Assembly (NCBI GenBank): GCA_029948255.1
Contig: JALIZF010001917.1
Coordinates: 992,001-1,056,000 of the forward strand
DNA from: Telmatactis stephensoni
Taxonomy: Eukaryota > Cnidaria > Anthozoa > Actiniaria > Isophelliidae
Reading direction: 5' to 3'
Length of the DNA stretch: 64,000 nucleotides
Under the pieces are notes generated by a model. It was not told where the DNA came from. It did no database searches and worked only from the letters and a program-made list of their open reading frames with translations. Positions 45,201 to 56,229 of the stretch are shown here, piece by piece (position 1 is the first letter of the stretch; every line of letters starts with the position of its first letter). The position numbers were made by a program, and so were the translations under genes.

Positions 45201-48084
45201 ATACACAAGAAAATATCTAATAAAGGATTTATTATACAATTGCTTTTTCACTTTGTTTTTAACAGTATTTTTATTATCATATTGAAACAGTCCTTTTTGA
45301 AAACCAGCGCACGCGCTTCAAACCGGTTTGAAGCCTTGACGTCATACAGGGCCGATTACGGAAACCGGATGTCTAAACAGTCCTTTTTGCAAACCAGCGC
45401 GCGCGCGGGAAAAAGAAACCGGTTTGAAGCCTTGACGTCACGCAGGGCCGAATACGCAAACCGGTTTTCTAGAGAGTATTACCGTCCCATATTGGCCCTC
45501 AAACGATACCCTATTTGGTAAATTTACGTCACAATTGTATAATAATGAACTGTTATTTGGTTCCTACTTAGATATCACATGGAGAAGACTTTTCTCAGCT
45601 TACTACAACCTCATTTCCAACTTGGATCGGCAAAAGCTTCAAAGACAGGTTGAAGATCTCTTTGGAGGCCCTTCAAAATGCTTGGCTTGTACTTCTGTTC
45701 GCAGTGCTTTGGATTTGTTTCTTACCACCATGAACTTTCCAAAAGGATCTGAGATCATCTTTACAGCAATCAATATCCCAGACATGGTAGCTATAGTAGA
45801 ACTGCATGGATTAAAAGTTGTCCCTGTGGATATTGACTTGGAGACTCTTGCCCCTAAAGAAGAGTTACTTGAACTTGCTATAAATGATAAAACAGTAGCA
45901 ATATTAGTGGCTCATATTTATGGGAAGTGGGTTGAAATGGATAAAATAATAGAGATTGCAAATAGTAATGACTTAATGGTCTTAGAAGATTGTGCAGAAT
46001 GTTTTCAAGGTTTCAAACGGAAAGGAAATGATGATTCAGACTTAGTGTTTTATAGTTTTGGGCTCATCAAATATTCCACTTGCTTAGGTGGAGCCATTGT
46101 TAATGTAAATGATGATGATCTTTTGAGAAAAATGAGAGCCAAACAAGAATCATATCCTGTTCAAAGACCATGGATGTTTTTCACCAAGTTGGTTAAATAT
46201 TCAGTGCTAACATTTCTAATGAACAGCTCAACTTTGGCATGGACTGTCATCCCCCTTTTTCACATGGCTCAATATGATTACAAAGAATATTTTATTTCTC
46301 TTCTTCGTGGATACCCTGGCCAAATCCTGCCACAGCTACATTTTCAACCATCTGTTGCTCTACTGAAAGTAATGCTAGATGTCTTATCAAACATTAAAGA
46401 AAGAGACTTTGAAGTCACAAAAATGAAAGGTGACTTTGTTGCAGATAATTTGCCAGAAAATGTCTTTGTACCTGGAAAGAAGTCAAAAATAGTCAACTAT
46501 TGGTTGTTCCCTATAATAGTTGTAAGTATTTTCAGCATGAATACTCCAACCAATGCCTCACAACAAATTTTCATGCAAATTATCCAATGGGCATTTTGCA
46601 CACCTTGTGTGACTGACTTCACCATGACATTTTAAGTTTTCATCCAACAAAAACAGTGGAAATTCAGAATTTAGCAAGTGTACAGTGTATATTAGCCATT
46701 GGTCATCTATTTATTTCACTAACTTTTTTATGGATACAACCAATCTCATTAACATTGTCCAGATAGAAAAGACATTTTAGACTATTCCAAATACTACGTC
46801 TCACTAAATATTTGTTTCTAGCTTGAAATATAGTTTGTGCACATGGAATTCACAGCTTTACAGCCAGTGAAAACTAAAAATTGATGCAGACTTTTTCTGA
46901 ATGTGAATGTTTCTTTTCAGTGAATAGTGCCAAAGTTATGGTTAGCCAGAGTTTGTTTTTTTTCTATAGAAACATTCTATGTAGGTCATTAGCTGTTGCC
47001 CGGCACTGAAAGTTTCTATAGAGAAGAACCAACTTCATCTACCATAACTTTGATGCTATTCTAACTATTGCTAACTTTGGTGTGCTCTTTTCAGATATTT
47101 TATTTTGTTTTTGTTGGATTAAAATTTAAAATGTCATACAAGTTGTGAAAAATTCCCATTTTGCACAATCACAACATAAATAATTTATGTTATGTACACA
47201 ATTATTGTGTACTAGGCACATAATGGAGTGAGTGCAAGAGATGGCAGGTGGTGTTAGTGTTTTTTTCCTTAAGATAATCAAGGTATTTTCAATGATTTGT
47301 TTCTTTAAAATAGCAGCAGACAGGCTGTGTACAAGTCTAGTATCCCTACTGTTTGATCCCAGTTAAATTCATATAAGCCAGTATGTTTGTCTCCTCAGCA
47401 AAATAAAAACAAACAAACAAAAACAAATGTATCATATTGCAATGATGACAAGATCTAACAGGCAATATTTTGTTGCAGGACAATCCAAGTGAAGTAAGAG
47501 AAGAATTAGAGAAGCAAGGGATTGAAGCTTACCAGGGTGCAACTCAGCTTCGTACCGTTTACAAAACAGCTCAAAGTGTTGAAATGAGTAACAGTGAGGC
47601 AGAAAACAACAAGAAAGAAAGATATACCAGAAGAGCTCATTTGCCTCAGGAATTACATTCTTCAGCTTCATTAATGGCTTCTCCAGAAGTTGCTGCAGGA
47701 ATCAGTCAGTCTTTTACCACTGAGGAAACCCACAGGGACACAATGCTAGCTAGTGGCGTCTCACAGCCAAGTATTTCAGCTACAAATGACACCACTTTCA
47801 CAACATCTGTGGCATTGGTAGAACAAAGAGAACCCTGCTCAGATCAAACTGACAAACATTCCAAAGGTTTGGTCAAACCCCTTAAAACAGGTGCAAAAGG
47901 TGTTCTGTATCCATACAATGCAGAGTATCTCATTGACCATGTTTTGTACCTTCCAGTTCATAAAAATGTGCCTTTATGGTATTTAGAACATGTTTGCAAT
48001 GCTGTGGAAAAAGTCATGAAAAACAGGCCTGGAGTGCAGTTCAAGAATGGAAAGAAAAATTTTACCCTACCCTCAAAACTTTAG
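42217..48084 (+). CDS. DegT/DnrJ/EryC1/StrS-family PLP aminotransferase, proposed 4 exons
   Basis: Proposed exons: 42217-42249, 43659-43794, 45572-46521, 47479-48084. The last two are firm; the first two are inferred because they supply a start codon and fit phase exactly. Product 574 residues. TSVRSALDLFL matches the cofactor phosphate-binding turn. HIYGKWVEMD and VLEDCAECFQG (Asp196) match the cofactor-binding core, and FYSFGLIKYSTCLGG carries the PLP lysine, Lys223. The last exon has the family ending (EELEKQGIEA..GATQL, then YPYNAEYLIDHVLYLP), interrupted by a Ser/Thr-rich insert of about 90 residues. Family members transaminate nucleotide-linked keto sugars or related substrates; the substrate here cannot be read. 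The second intron begins GC (ag|gcaagt). The 950-base exon is long for this locus. Bacterial ancestry is possible but unproven. Confidence 0.78.
42250..43658. other. Proposed DegT intron 1
   Basis: AT-rich with a GC-rich patch at 42780-42990 holding two near-identical 'ttctcgctgt.cgc' units (42786 and 42938). A frame at 43187-43396 is open but lacks splice signals and known motifs. Confidence 0.35.
43795..45104. other. Proposed DegT intron 2, unique part
   Basis: AT-rich. Includes an imperfect hairpin at about 44516-44640 ('atagaaaatacagccaatag' against 'ctgtattttctat'). No exon recognised. Confidence 0.4.
45105..45500 (+). mobile_element. Dispersed repeat R1, copy 2 (plus orientation), in DegT intron 2
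   Basis: Starts with a hairpin of about 125 bases ('ttagatattttcttgtgtat' against 'atacacaagaaaatatctaa'). Then come two tandem units containing 'aaaccggtttgaagccttga' and cgtca/cgtcac, ending 'cccatattggccctcaaa'. It is the inverse of 11380-11735 and ends about 70 bases before the exon 3 acceptor. Confidence 0.75.
46920..47060. repeat. Imperfect hairpin in DegT intron 3
   Basis: 'gaatagtgccaaagttatgg' pairs with 'ccataactttgatgctattc', and inner 'tttctatagaaac' and 'gtttctatagagaa' are also complementary. Probably a degraded MITE. Confidence 0.45.
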
Positions 48085-48661
48085 AAACAGCGTATTGTTT
48101 ACAAATGCGAATTATCTTACTTATTTTATGATCGTAAAGAAGTTTCTATTCTTAAAGTGGGATGACAATGAAATTTGAAAATGACTTGAAACTCGGTTGA
48201 ACTTATCTATATGGCTCCCATAATCTCACAGCAACATATTTTATTTATATTCAAAAGAGAGAGATCAAAATTGTCAAGTATATTAGCATCTGAATTGTGA
48301 GTAAATGACATCATTTACTCAAACCTATTGTTCTCTTGACTTTTAAATTCAATTTTCTCAGTGATAATGAGCTTAAAATGCAAAATTATTTGTATAGGAA
48401 ATCGCACGATCTTGAGTACAATTCGGAATTGAAAATTATTTGGAAAGTAATTCTTCATATGCATTTATTGTCATCATTGAGTTACTTCAACTGGAAATAA
48501 TCAACTTCTAATTTTAACCGATTTTGATTGTCATCCCCCTTTAAAGTAGAAAGTATTCATATCTCTCTTGATGCATTAAAATATTTCAAACAGCAATTTT
48601 TATGATGATCAGACTTAAGTAAGGAGAGACTTGCAGTTTAGTGGATTACTATAGTCCCCTC

Positions 48662-48819
48662 TAGAATAGATTTCATATGACTGTGAATTCAAAACAGCAC
48701 TGCAGCATGGTTCCAGGATGGTTATGGCACAAATTTTGAATGTTGTGATAGACATCACAGCACTGACACGGCTATGACATAGCGAAGTCCATTTTGCACT
48801 CATATGAAATCTGCTCTAA
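48662..48819. mobile_element. Foldback MITE, 'TTTCATATGACTGTGAA' family, copy 2
   Basis: Starts tagaatagatttcatatgac and ends catatgaaatctgctctaac. The interior 'gatagacatcacagcactga' is as in 5283-5435. A loose extra half ('cacagtcatac') follows at 48889. Confidence 0.75.
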
Positions 48820-49254
48820 CTTGCAAATAAAACAGTTTTCATTTGAGTATGAAACAGATCAGACTGCTGTACTGTTACTATGCCATTTTCACAGTCATAC
48901 AAAATCTACTAAATGGGGTCAGTGTTAAATTTTATAAACAGATCTATAGGAAGATATTGTGTTTAAATTTTAAATTTAGAATGATGTCTGTAAATAATTG
49001 ACAAATATTTGCCTCTAATTCCTTAGATGCAGCATGTTGGAACAATTTTTTTATCCCAAGGAATATACTGTGATGTTGCAATAGTTCATATTTAAAATCA
49101 TAGTTGATATATTAACTATGATACAATGGACATATATTTTCATGTGACACTTGAAGGTTTTATCAATATTAATGTACAGTATGTCATTGACAGATAGATT
49201 GACACATTCAAAATAAAGACGTAAATGTGTTATTAAATTTATAAGAAAGACAAA

Positions 49255-49315
49255 CACATATGTTGTACAATGTTTCGACATCTTCCGATGTCATTATCAA
49301 GTAATGGTCTTTCAT
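49255..49315 (-). mobile_element. Penelope-like element terminal fragment
   Basis: Minus strand 'ttgataatgacatcggaaga' followed by 'tgtcgaaacattgt' has the same layout (short hairpin then CGAAAC) as the termini of the Penelope-like element at 55454-57218. No coding part nearby. Confidence 0.35.
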
Positions 49316-49489
49316 TGAGCAAGGATGCAAGGATGCAAGGAGCAAGGATTAATTAATTAATTAATTAATTAATTGTAAACTAGCATATCAATCATTGATA
49401 TATATTTATATATATTTATAGATATATTTGATTTATAATTACTGAAATTGAAGGTATTGTCTTTACTGGAACTGATGATTCATTAATGG

Positions 49490-50200
49490 CCTTTTATTCA
49501 CATTACAAAGTTATTTTGATTTTGATTTTCCAAGTGATCTGCTTATTATTTAAGGTGGCCTTTTACTGCGAATACACTTGTATCGTATCGCGACCGACAA
49601 CTAAACTTTCAGTTGGATTTTTGTTTTTTTCTGATCCACCCAATCATGGGGGCGAGCTTATATATGCAAATGCCCTCAATCAGACCTCAATCCACGTTTG
49701 CCATGCGCCTTGAGGTTCCTTGAGGGTATTTGCATAAACCCAAATGTAACGCAAGGGGCGAGAAATGCTCATTCGGTGTTGGTCGTCATAGGAGCGTTTT
49801 CGCAGTAACATTGGATTTGAGCATTGGATGCATTTTTATGCTCGCTTTTCGTCAGCTAAAATTTTTTCGATTTCTGTAATTTTTTGGATCTTTTAAAAGA
49901 AACTTTGATTTTTAAGAAAATGTTGTTTTGTTTTCTTCGGTGTAAAATTCTCGGAGATATGAAGGCATTTAAAAAAAATTCAATTTTACAAAGAAAAAGG
50001 TCCATTTCAAATCCCTCGATTAAGCCCTGTCTGCTTATAGCTGCTGACCATACAACTGCAAAATAGTACTCGACTTATCATGATCAAACAAATACTGCAG
50101 GGTTCTGATGCTATCCCGAAATTTCTGGAAAGAAACTGTGTGATCAGAGACGTGCAAAACATAGTCAGTGCTAAAAGACGATTTTGCACAAATTAAGTGC
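49490..50200 (+). repeat. Long dispersed repeat D1, copy 1
   Basis: Shares with 63335-63955, in the same orientation, 'cgcttttcgtcagctaaaat', 'ttttggatctt', 'tccctcgat', 'gaccatacaact', 'aaacaaatactgcag', 'aaagaaa.tg.gtgatcagag' and 'agtgctaaaagacg'. The later copy has extra inserted segments. Confidence 0.7.
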
Positions 50201-50547
50201 CAAGCACACTGCGCAGTCGGCGCAGCGAGACATCGATCCGAGAGTTTCACTCGCATAAGTGACGTCATTGAATCTTACGCGCGCTCTGATTGGTTGAAAT
50301 ATTTCGATGAATATTATATAAAACTAACAGATTCCATTTTACCGTCAGTCCCTACTCTAGATGCACAGAAGACGTCAAAATGTAGTGAGAACTTTTTTGT
50401 TCTCACCACTAACGACGCTATGCGACATTTTGTATTATAGGTGTTTTAAATGGCTGCCGGCTTTTGATTGATTCATCGTATACTGAAATACCGCAAATAT
50501 TTACTAAGTTTTTCCGTATACCACAGCTTTAAATCACGTACTCACTA

Positions 50548-50911
50548 AAGGCCCTGTTACACTGTGCAATTTTCCCCAGCAACTTGCAATATTTTTGGCC
50601 GAGGCAAGCTGGGAAAGATTCAAGATGGCTCCTCAGAGCGAAATGACAAATTGCGCATGCGCTCGTAGAAAACGTGCCTCAAAACTTCCGAGGAAAGTTG
50701 CTGGAGGGGTGATACACTGTGTAATGGCATTGCAAGTTGCTGCAATGCGTTGCGAAAAGTAGACCCGAGTTCTACTTCATGCAACGCTACGTGCAACAAA
50801 AAAATTGCGAGACAACCAGTCTGTTACACTGTGCAATCCTCCAGCAATTTGTTTCGCAATGCCGTTGCGAGACAAGTTGCTGAGAAAATTATACAGTGTA
50901 ACAGCGCCTTA
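50548..50911. mobile_element. Foldback MITE with GCCCTGTTACACTGTGCAA termini
   Basis: 'ggccctgttacactgtgcaa' at the left pairs imperfectly with 'atacagtgtaacagcgcct' at the right. Inner 'gcaacttgc' and 'gcaagttgc' motifs recur. It is the best preserved member of the family seen at 12380-13030. Confidence 0.65.
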
Positions 50912-51496
50912 AATACCGCATGACGTAGACATGTCCAATACCAAAATACCGCATCGTTAAATGAAATGTACCGTAATATCGCACAAAAAATCGTCCAATA
51001 TACTGCAATACTGCAAAGTCGTACGTCTTCCTCATTTTATATTTCCATAATTATTAATATCATTTTTATTTCATTTTTATTCGTTTCATCACTTGTTTTA
51101 TAATAATCTTAATTCTTTGAAAATTTTCCTGCTCACTGCAGTCTGCATTGTGCTACCTTCCGAGCAGATGGATTTTTTTAATCCTTCTGTGCTCGCAAGG
51201 GTGGCAGACTGTAGGCTGCGTTTGTCGCACACCAAAAATGAATCCACCATCAATAACTATTTGAAAAAACACTGATTGAACTTTCAAAACATAGAAGCTG
51301 GAGATCGACATGAACAATGGGAAATTTGTTGATTAGATGATTTTCAAAAAGTGCGTGTTTCAAACAGCGACTGAGACAACTTTTTGGTATTACAGACGGG
51401 ATTATTCAGCCAATTGGAAATCCATATATTACTAGTGTACCAGGAGCCATTTTGGTCTGAGCCGCTTCTTCGTTTATGCAAATAGTCGCACTGTCA
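50912..51496. other. Intergenic stretch before the large foldback element
   Basis: Repeated 'aataccgca' and 'caatact' type words at 50910-51015, then unremarkable sequence. A short frame at about 51144-51275 after 'ctcactgcag' has no recognised motif. Confidence 0.35.
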
Positions 51497-52270
51497 GACT
51501 CACATGACTATGGCGTTCAAATCCCGCCAAAAATCATAGTCCAGGAAAATGGTGCAAAATTGTTCAAACTAGGGTAACAAGCATGAAATTTAGCACAATG
51601 ATAGGCCTCTGTGCTCTGAGGAATTCTGGATATGGGGCCACGCCAAATCACGAATACTTACGGATTTATAGTCTTGGAATTAATTATCTTTCAGAAAATA
51701 AATAAGAGCATTCCTTTTAATGTAAAATGATGATATTAAGTATATAGATAGTATGAGGTACGCGTAAAAGATATTCACCAATAACCACGCCTTTTAGGGG
51801 TACTTACGGAATCAGAGCTACGGAATACATTATGCCTTAAATTGATATTTAGAGTTCGTCCTGCACTGTTGGTAATCTGAAAATTTGCACAACGATAAAC
51901 GTTTATACTCTGAGTAATTCTGGATATGGGGCCACGCCCAACAACGAGTACTTACAGGATTATAGGAAAGGGACTTATTGTTTTCCGAAAAATAGAAAAG
52001 AGCAGTTCCTCTTAATGTAAAATGATGATATCAAGTATATAGATAGAGTAAGGTATGCGTAAAAGATATTCATCAGCAGCCGCGCCCTTTTGGGGGTACT
52101 TACGGAATTAGAGCAACAGAATACATTATACCTTGAATGGACACTAAAAGCTCTTCCTACACTGTTGGTAATCTGAACACTTGCACAAAGATAAACATTG
52201 ATACCCTGAGTAATTCCAGACATGGGACCACGCCCAACAACGAGTACTTACAGAGTTACAGAAAAGGAAT

Positions 52271-53727
52271 TTTTATTGTTTCTTTTTTAATATCTAAAAT
52301 GGAAATTGTATTATTGTAAATCGTTGTAATAAATCGTAGTGCCATAGTGGAATAGTCAGTAAAGCGTTTTGCTGACAGCCATCCCTATTAAATGCTTGCA
52401 GAATAACATAGCGATAGAATGCATTTACAATTTGTAAAGTATATGTAAGATAATGTCATTTACAACGATTATTATGTAGCCATTGCTAGATATAATTTGT
52501 GTCGAAAATTATGATTCGCACCCTTGTTTAAATAACTTTCAAGCAGCCAGGTTTTTGCTATTGACATAAATACCTATCTATTTGAAATCTGCGCAACTGG
52601 CTTGAAACTTGATGCTAAGTGCGAAAAACAAAACATATTGGTGTTCATTAGGACAGCCTATATTTTTTTAAATATCTGGCAAAACTGCTTGTAAAAACAA
52701 TAGCATTTTTTCAATTCAAATCTGTGGAAATATCAGCATCACTATACATTGATTTACACACAGTAAATGTGATGGAGTCATTGTGGCCCCACAATTGAGC
52801 CACATTTTTAACCCCCAGGCGGTCCCTTCTAATGGGGCAATTTAGCTACTATTTTGGGCCATTTTCGTGGGGCTGTATCTTGACCCACAGGCGGCCCTTA
52901 ATCATATTGCATATGGGACAAAGTTTGGCCCCCTTACATTTACCGTGCATATGTAGTAGTAGTAAGACTGAAATATTAGTATTTGCACCCTTAATGACTT
53001 TCCTTCTATCGACTGATGTTTCATTAATTAACTTGGTTGTTTGTTTATATTTTTTGTATTCACTTGCCTCCCTAGTAATGATCTGGCTCTATTTCCTCTG
53101 GAATAGATATTTGGTAATAATTAGAAATCTATAAATTTCTTTAATTTGCTTATCAACAATTTGTAACTTTTGCGTTTCTTTTTGTTCTACTGGAATTAAG
53201 ATATCAGGATTGCTTTTGGACCACAATACGCTCGATATCGATTTGTGTGCTAGCTTTATAATATCTTCCTATTCACGTATACATTTTTTGAAAGCTTAAT
53301 AAACATTTCTTTTTAAACATAATTTTGATGCATCAAACTGCTACAACGTTTTGGGCTAATCCATTAAAATCAAAGGAAGTTGTAGCATGCTTGTAAACTT
53401 GCAAATTTGCAATTCAGAAAAAAGGACAAAGAAATTAGAGAAAATATTTAAATAAATTCAGACTGTTAATTACTTGTCTTTTTCTGTGGATTTTTGAAAC
53501 CTATGTTTAATGAGCTTTTAGAAAATGTATGCCTTTATAGCAATATATTATAAAATCTGCACATAATCTGATGATAGAGGTAGGACTCTATTCAAACTAG
53601 CTACAGCTAAATTAGATGCTCCTGTTAAAATATTGAATCAAAATAAAAAAAATAAAATAAAAAATTGGGCTTAAAACCAGTCCTGATACCTTAAATTTGT
53701 TTCTCGTAGTTTTTAAAGTGCAACAAA
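52271..53727. other. FB1 interior, non-coding left part
   Basis: AT-rich. No gene recognised. It includes a passage at about 52780-52940 with 'cccccaggcggtcc' and 'acccacaggcggccc' repeated, possibly a small internal duplication. Confidence 0.4.
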
Positions 53728-54627
53728 TTAATGTTGCCTCTTACACTCTCCCCCGCACTTGCACATTGCTGTACAGGGAAGTTTGGACTTCTTGCAGGAG
53801 CAACGCCCTTTGCAGCCCTTTTTAGGTTGGCATGAACATTTGATCAACACCTGGCACGCCTTTGATGCTTCAGACAGAAGAGTCCATATTGGCTCCCACG
53901 TACCACCATCACATCGTTTCCATCCCCATGCAGATGGTAAAGGGATAGTTTGCCTCGCAGTGAGTGGCTGCCCCCAACAATGACCAGCCTGATATAAGCA
54001 GTGCGCAAACTGTGTTGAATGAGGGCCGCCGACGTTGGGGGAATTGCTTCCATTAAACGGCCCTTCTTGGTAAACAGGTCTAATCTGGTCTGGTTTACTG
54101 CACTGGAATTGCTGGCTCTGTCATATAGCAGCACGACGAAGCGTTCGAGAACTGGGGAATACTGCTGGACCACCTCTTTGCTTGGCAAATCACTCAGAGC
54201 AATAAATGCTGGCGTAACTTCCGGGAAGATGTTCCATGTCTCCCAAGCAGAGATCTTGCCTTTGCCTCCAAATGGTGAAACCTGATCGCAACCAGTAAAG
54301 GCATGGAAAGCAGGTAAAGCTGAACCTTTCTCTGGACCTAGACTGGCTACGATGGTGTGTATGGCGATGTAACGGAAATACTTACCGGTGCCAAAAGCAA
54401 TCCACAATTCATTGGCTTTGATTCTGTGGAAGCAGGAAATTGCAATAACAATAACGTCAGTGTCAACAGTTCTAAGAAGCAGCTTCTTGTGTCCATGTCG
54501 TACACAGTCCATGCAATGCAACAGGAGTCGACTATCAGCCTCTTCATGATTACATGGTGATATCTCTGAAAATTCTTCCCTGACGTTGCTAATGACTGAT
54601 TGGCCGCAAGTAGAAATTATGCTCTAA
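53728..54627 (-). pseudogene. Transposon-derived ORF with CXC-like C-terminus, one frameshift
   Basis: Reads on the minus strand from about 54627: NHEEADSRLLLH, then RTVDTDVIVIA, HAFTGCDQVSPFGGKGK, LERFVVLLYDR and ALIQHSLRT. Near 53993-53998 the frame jumps. In the next frame CWGQPLTA, GWKRCDGGTWEPIW and a cluster CSCQPKKGCKGRCSCKK..CKCGGEC follow to a stop at 53728. The break looks like an extra two bases in 'tatata'. I recall this protein type as multicopy in cnidarian and other invertebrate genomes; its activity is unknown to me. The Cys cluster is CXC-like and likely binds zinc and DNA. The 5' part is missing. It lies inside FB1 and may be FB1's own gene or an older passenger. Confidence 0.65.
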
Positions 54628-55601
54628 TCTGTCTTTTCTTTCTTTTTTTTCATTTTCTCTTTCTTTTCATTTGTTTATTTCTCTTCTTTCGTAGTTTAAG
54701 AAAATAAACGATACATAATTTAAGCTAGCAAGAGCAACAAATGAAAATTTTAAAATGATAAAAGGAAGAACAAAAAAAACTGATTAATTTGTTTATTAAA
54801 TTTAATGTAGCTATTTTATTCTGCCGGTATTTAATAGGGGTAAGAAACAATAAAAATTCATTTTCTGTAACTCTGTAAGTACTCGTTGTTGGGCGCGGTC
54901 CCATGTCTGGAATTACTCAGGGTATCAATGTTTATCTTTGTGCAAGTGTTCAGATTACCAACAGTGTAGGAAGAGCTTTTAGTGTCCATTCAAGGTATAA
55001 TGTATTCTGTTGCTCTAATTCCGAGTGTACCCCCAAAAGGGCGCGGTTGCTGATGAATATCTTTTACGCATACCTTACTCTATCTATATACTTGATATCA
55101 TCATTTTACATTAAGAGGAACTGCTCTTTTCTATTTTTCGGAAAACAATAAGTCCCTTTCCTATAATCCTGTAAGTACTCGTTGTTGGGCGTGGCCCCAT
55201 ATCCAGAATTACTCAGAGTATAAACGTTTATCGTTGTGCAAGTTTTCAGATTACCAACAGTGCAGGACGAACTCTAAATATCAATTTAAGGCATAATGTA
55301 TTCCGTAGCTCTGATTCCGTAAGTACCCCTAAAAGGGCGTGGCTATTGGTGAATATCTTTTACGCGTACCTCATACTATCTATATACTTAATATCATCAT
55401 TTTACATTAAAAGGAACTGCTCTTATTTATTTTCTGAAAGATAATTAATTCCTAACGCAATTAGTTGGACGTTTCGATGACTTCCTGTCATCATTTTCAA
55501 CAACTTTATTTACAGATTAGGCGTGAATTATATATACAAGCAAGAAATGAAATTTGCATTCAAACAAAGAGTTTTGCCTTTACGGAGTCTGATTGGATAT
55601 T

Positions 55602-56210
55602 TCAGTTAGGTTTAAATTCCCTAATGAGTAACATTTCATAAATCAGGCAATCAAATTTTGAACAACAACGTTTTAGGATATAGAAATGTTCTCCTAAGTC
55701 CTGTGTGTCCCTATTGTGGTGAAACAATAAGTGTTTTCCAATTGAAGAGGATGGTCTTTTGTGTTCTTCTATCCTCTGGTATAGGTGTCGTGTTGTGTAA
55801 CCAATATAGCACGCATCACACGTGCCACACTGAAATTTGTAAATTACATTCTGTTGGTTGACGAGGGGTGGTTTCACTTCACGTGTTTTCAATTGGCTTT
55901 CAATCTTAGTGCTTGTAAACACAGGCTGTAGGTCTTTTTGGATCTTGTGACTCAGATCTTTCAACTGTTTACGAACCTTGTCAGCCGACTTCTGGTCCTT
56001 GAAAGGTAACACTATTCGTACTGGGCTACCTGTGTCCTGATCTGTATGGCCGGCAGATTGTTCAGTTGTCTTTGAAGTAATGAAAGATGTGATTATGAAA
56101 TTGATCAAGTGTTGAGGGTACTTTAACTTTCCAAAGACTGTTCTTAAGCGATCACATTCATCAGTGAAATACTTCCATGATGATGATAGTCGCCACGCGC
56201 GGTGTAGCAT
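55602..56210 (-). pseudogene. Penelope-like element: C-terminal part with GIY-YIG endonuclease
   Basis: A 202-residue open frame ending at a natural stop (REFKPN). GIY-YIG core: YKFQCGTCDACYIGYTT, then RHLYQRIEEH about ten residues on, with Glu in the expected place. It is the downstream continuation of the reverse transcriptase frame at 56230-56820 but out of frame with it. In intact elements the endonuclease nicks target DNA for priming. Confidence 0.8.
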
Positions 56211-56229
56211 GGTTTTTAGAAGGGACTGC

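Larger units (their letters stand above)
48085..49489. other. Intergenic, AT-rich, with repeat fragments
   Basis: No gene seen. Contains the MITE at 48662-48819, a Penelope-like terminus near 49255-49315 and an (AATT)n microsatellite at 49348-49374. Confidence 0.5.

Noticed and set aside
45240..45521. 93-residue frame with repeated KQSFLQTSARA-type units
   Set aside because: It translates the tandem units of repeat R1, in an intron.
48900..49450. CRISPR-like array suggested by ordered AT-rich repeats
   Set aside because: The repeats are an (AATT)n microsatellite and repeat fragments. No regular repeat-spacer spacing, and the locus is eukaryotic.
51975..55151. Two 82-residue frames with almost identical products, 51975-52223 (minus) and 54903-55151 (plus)
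   Set aside because: They are mirror images within the FB1 inverted arms and overlap its tandem units. No motif or codon signal suggests a gene.
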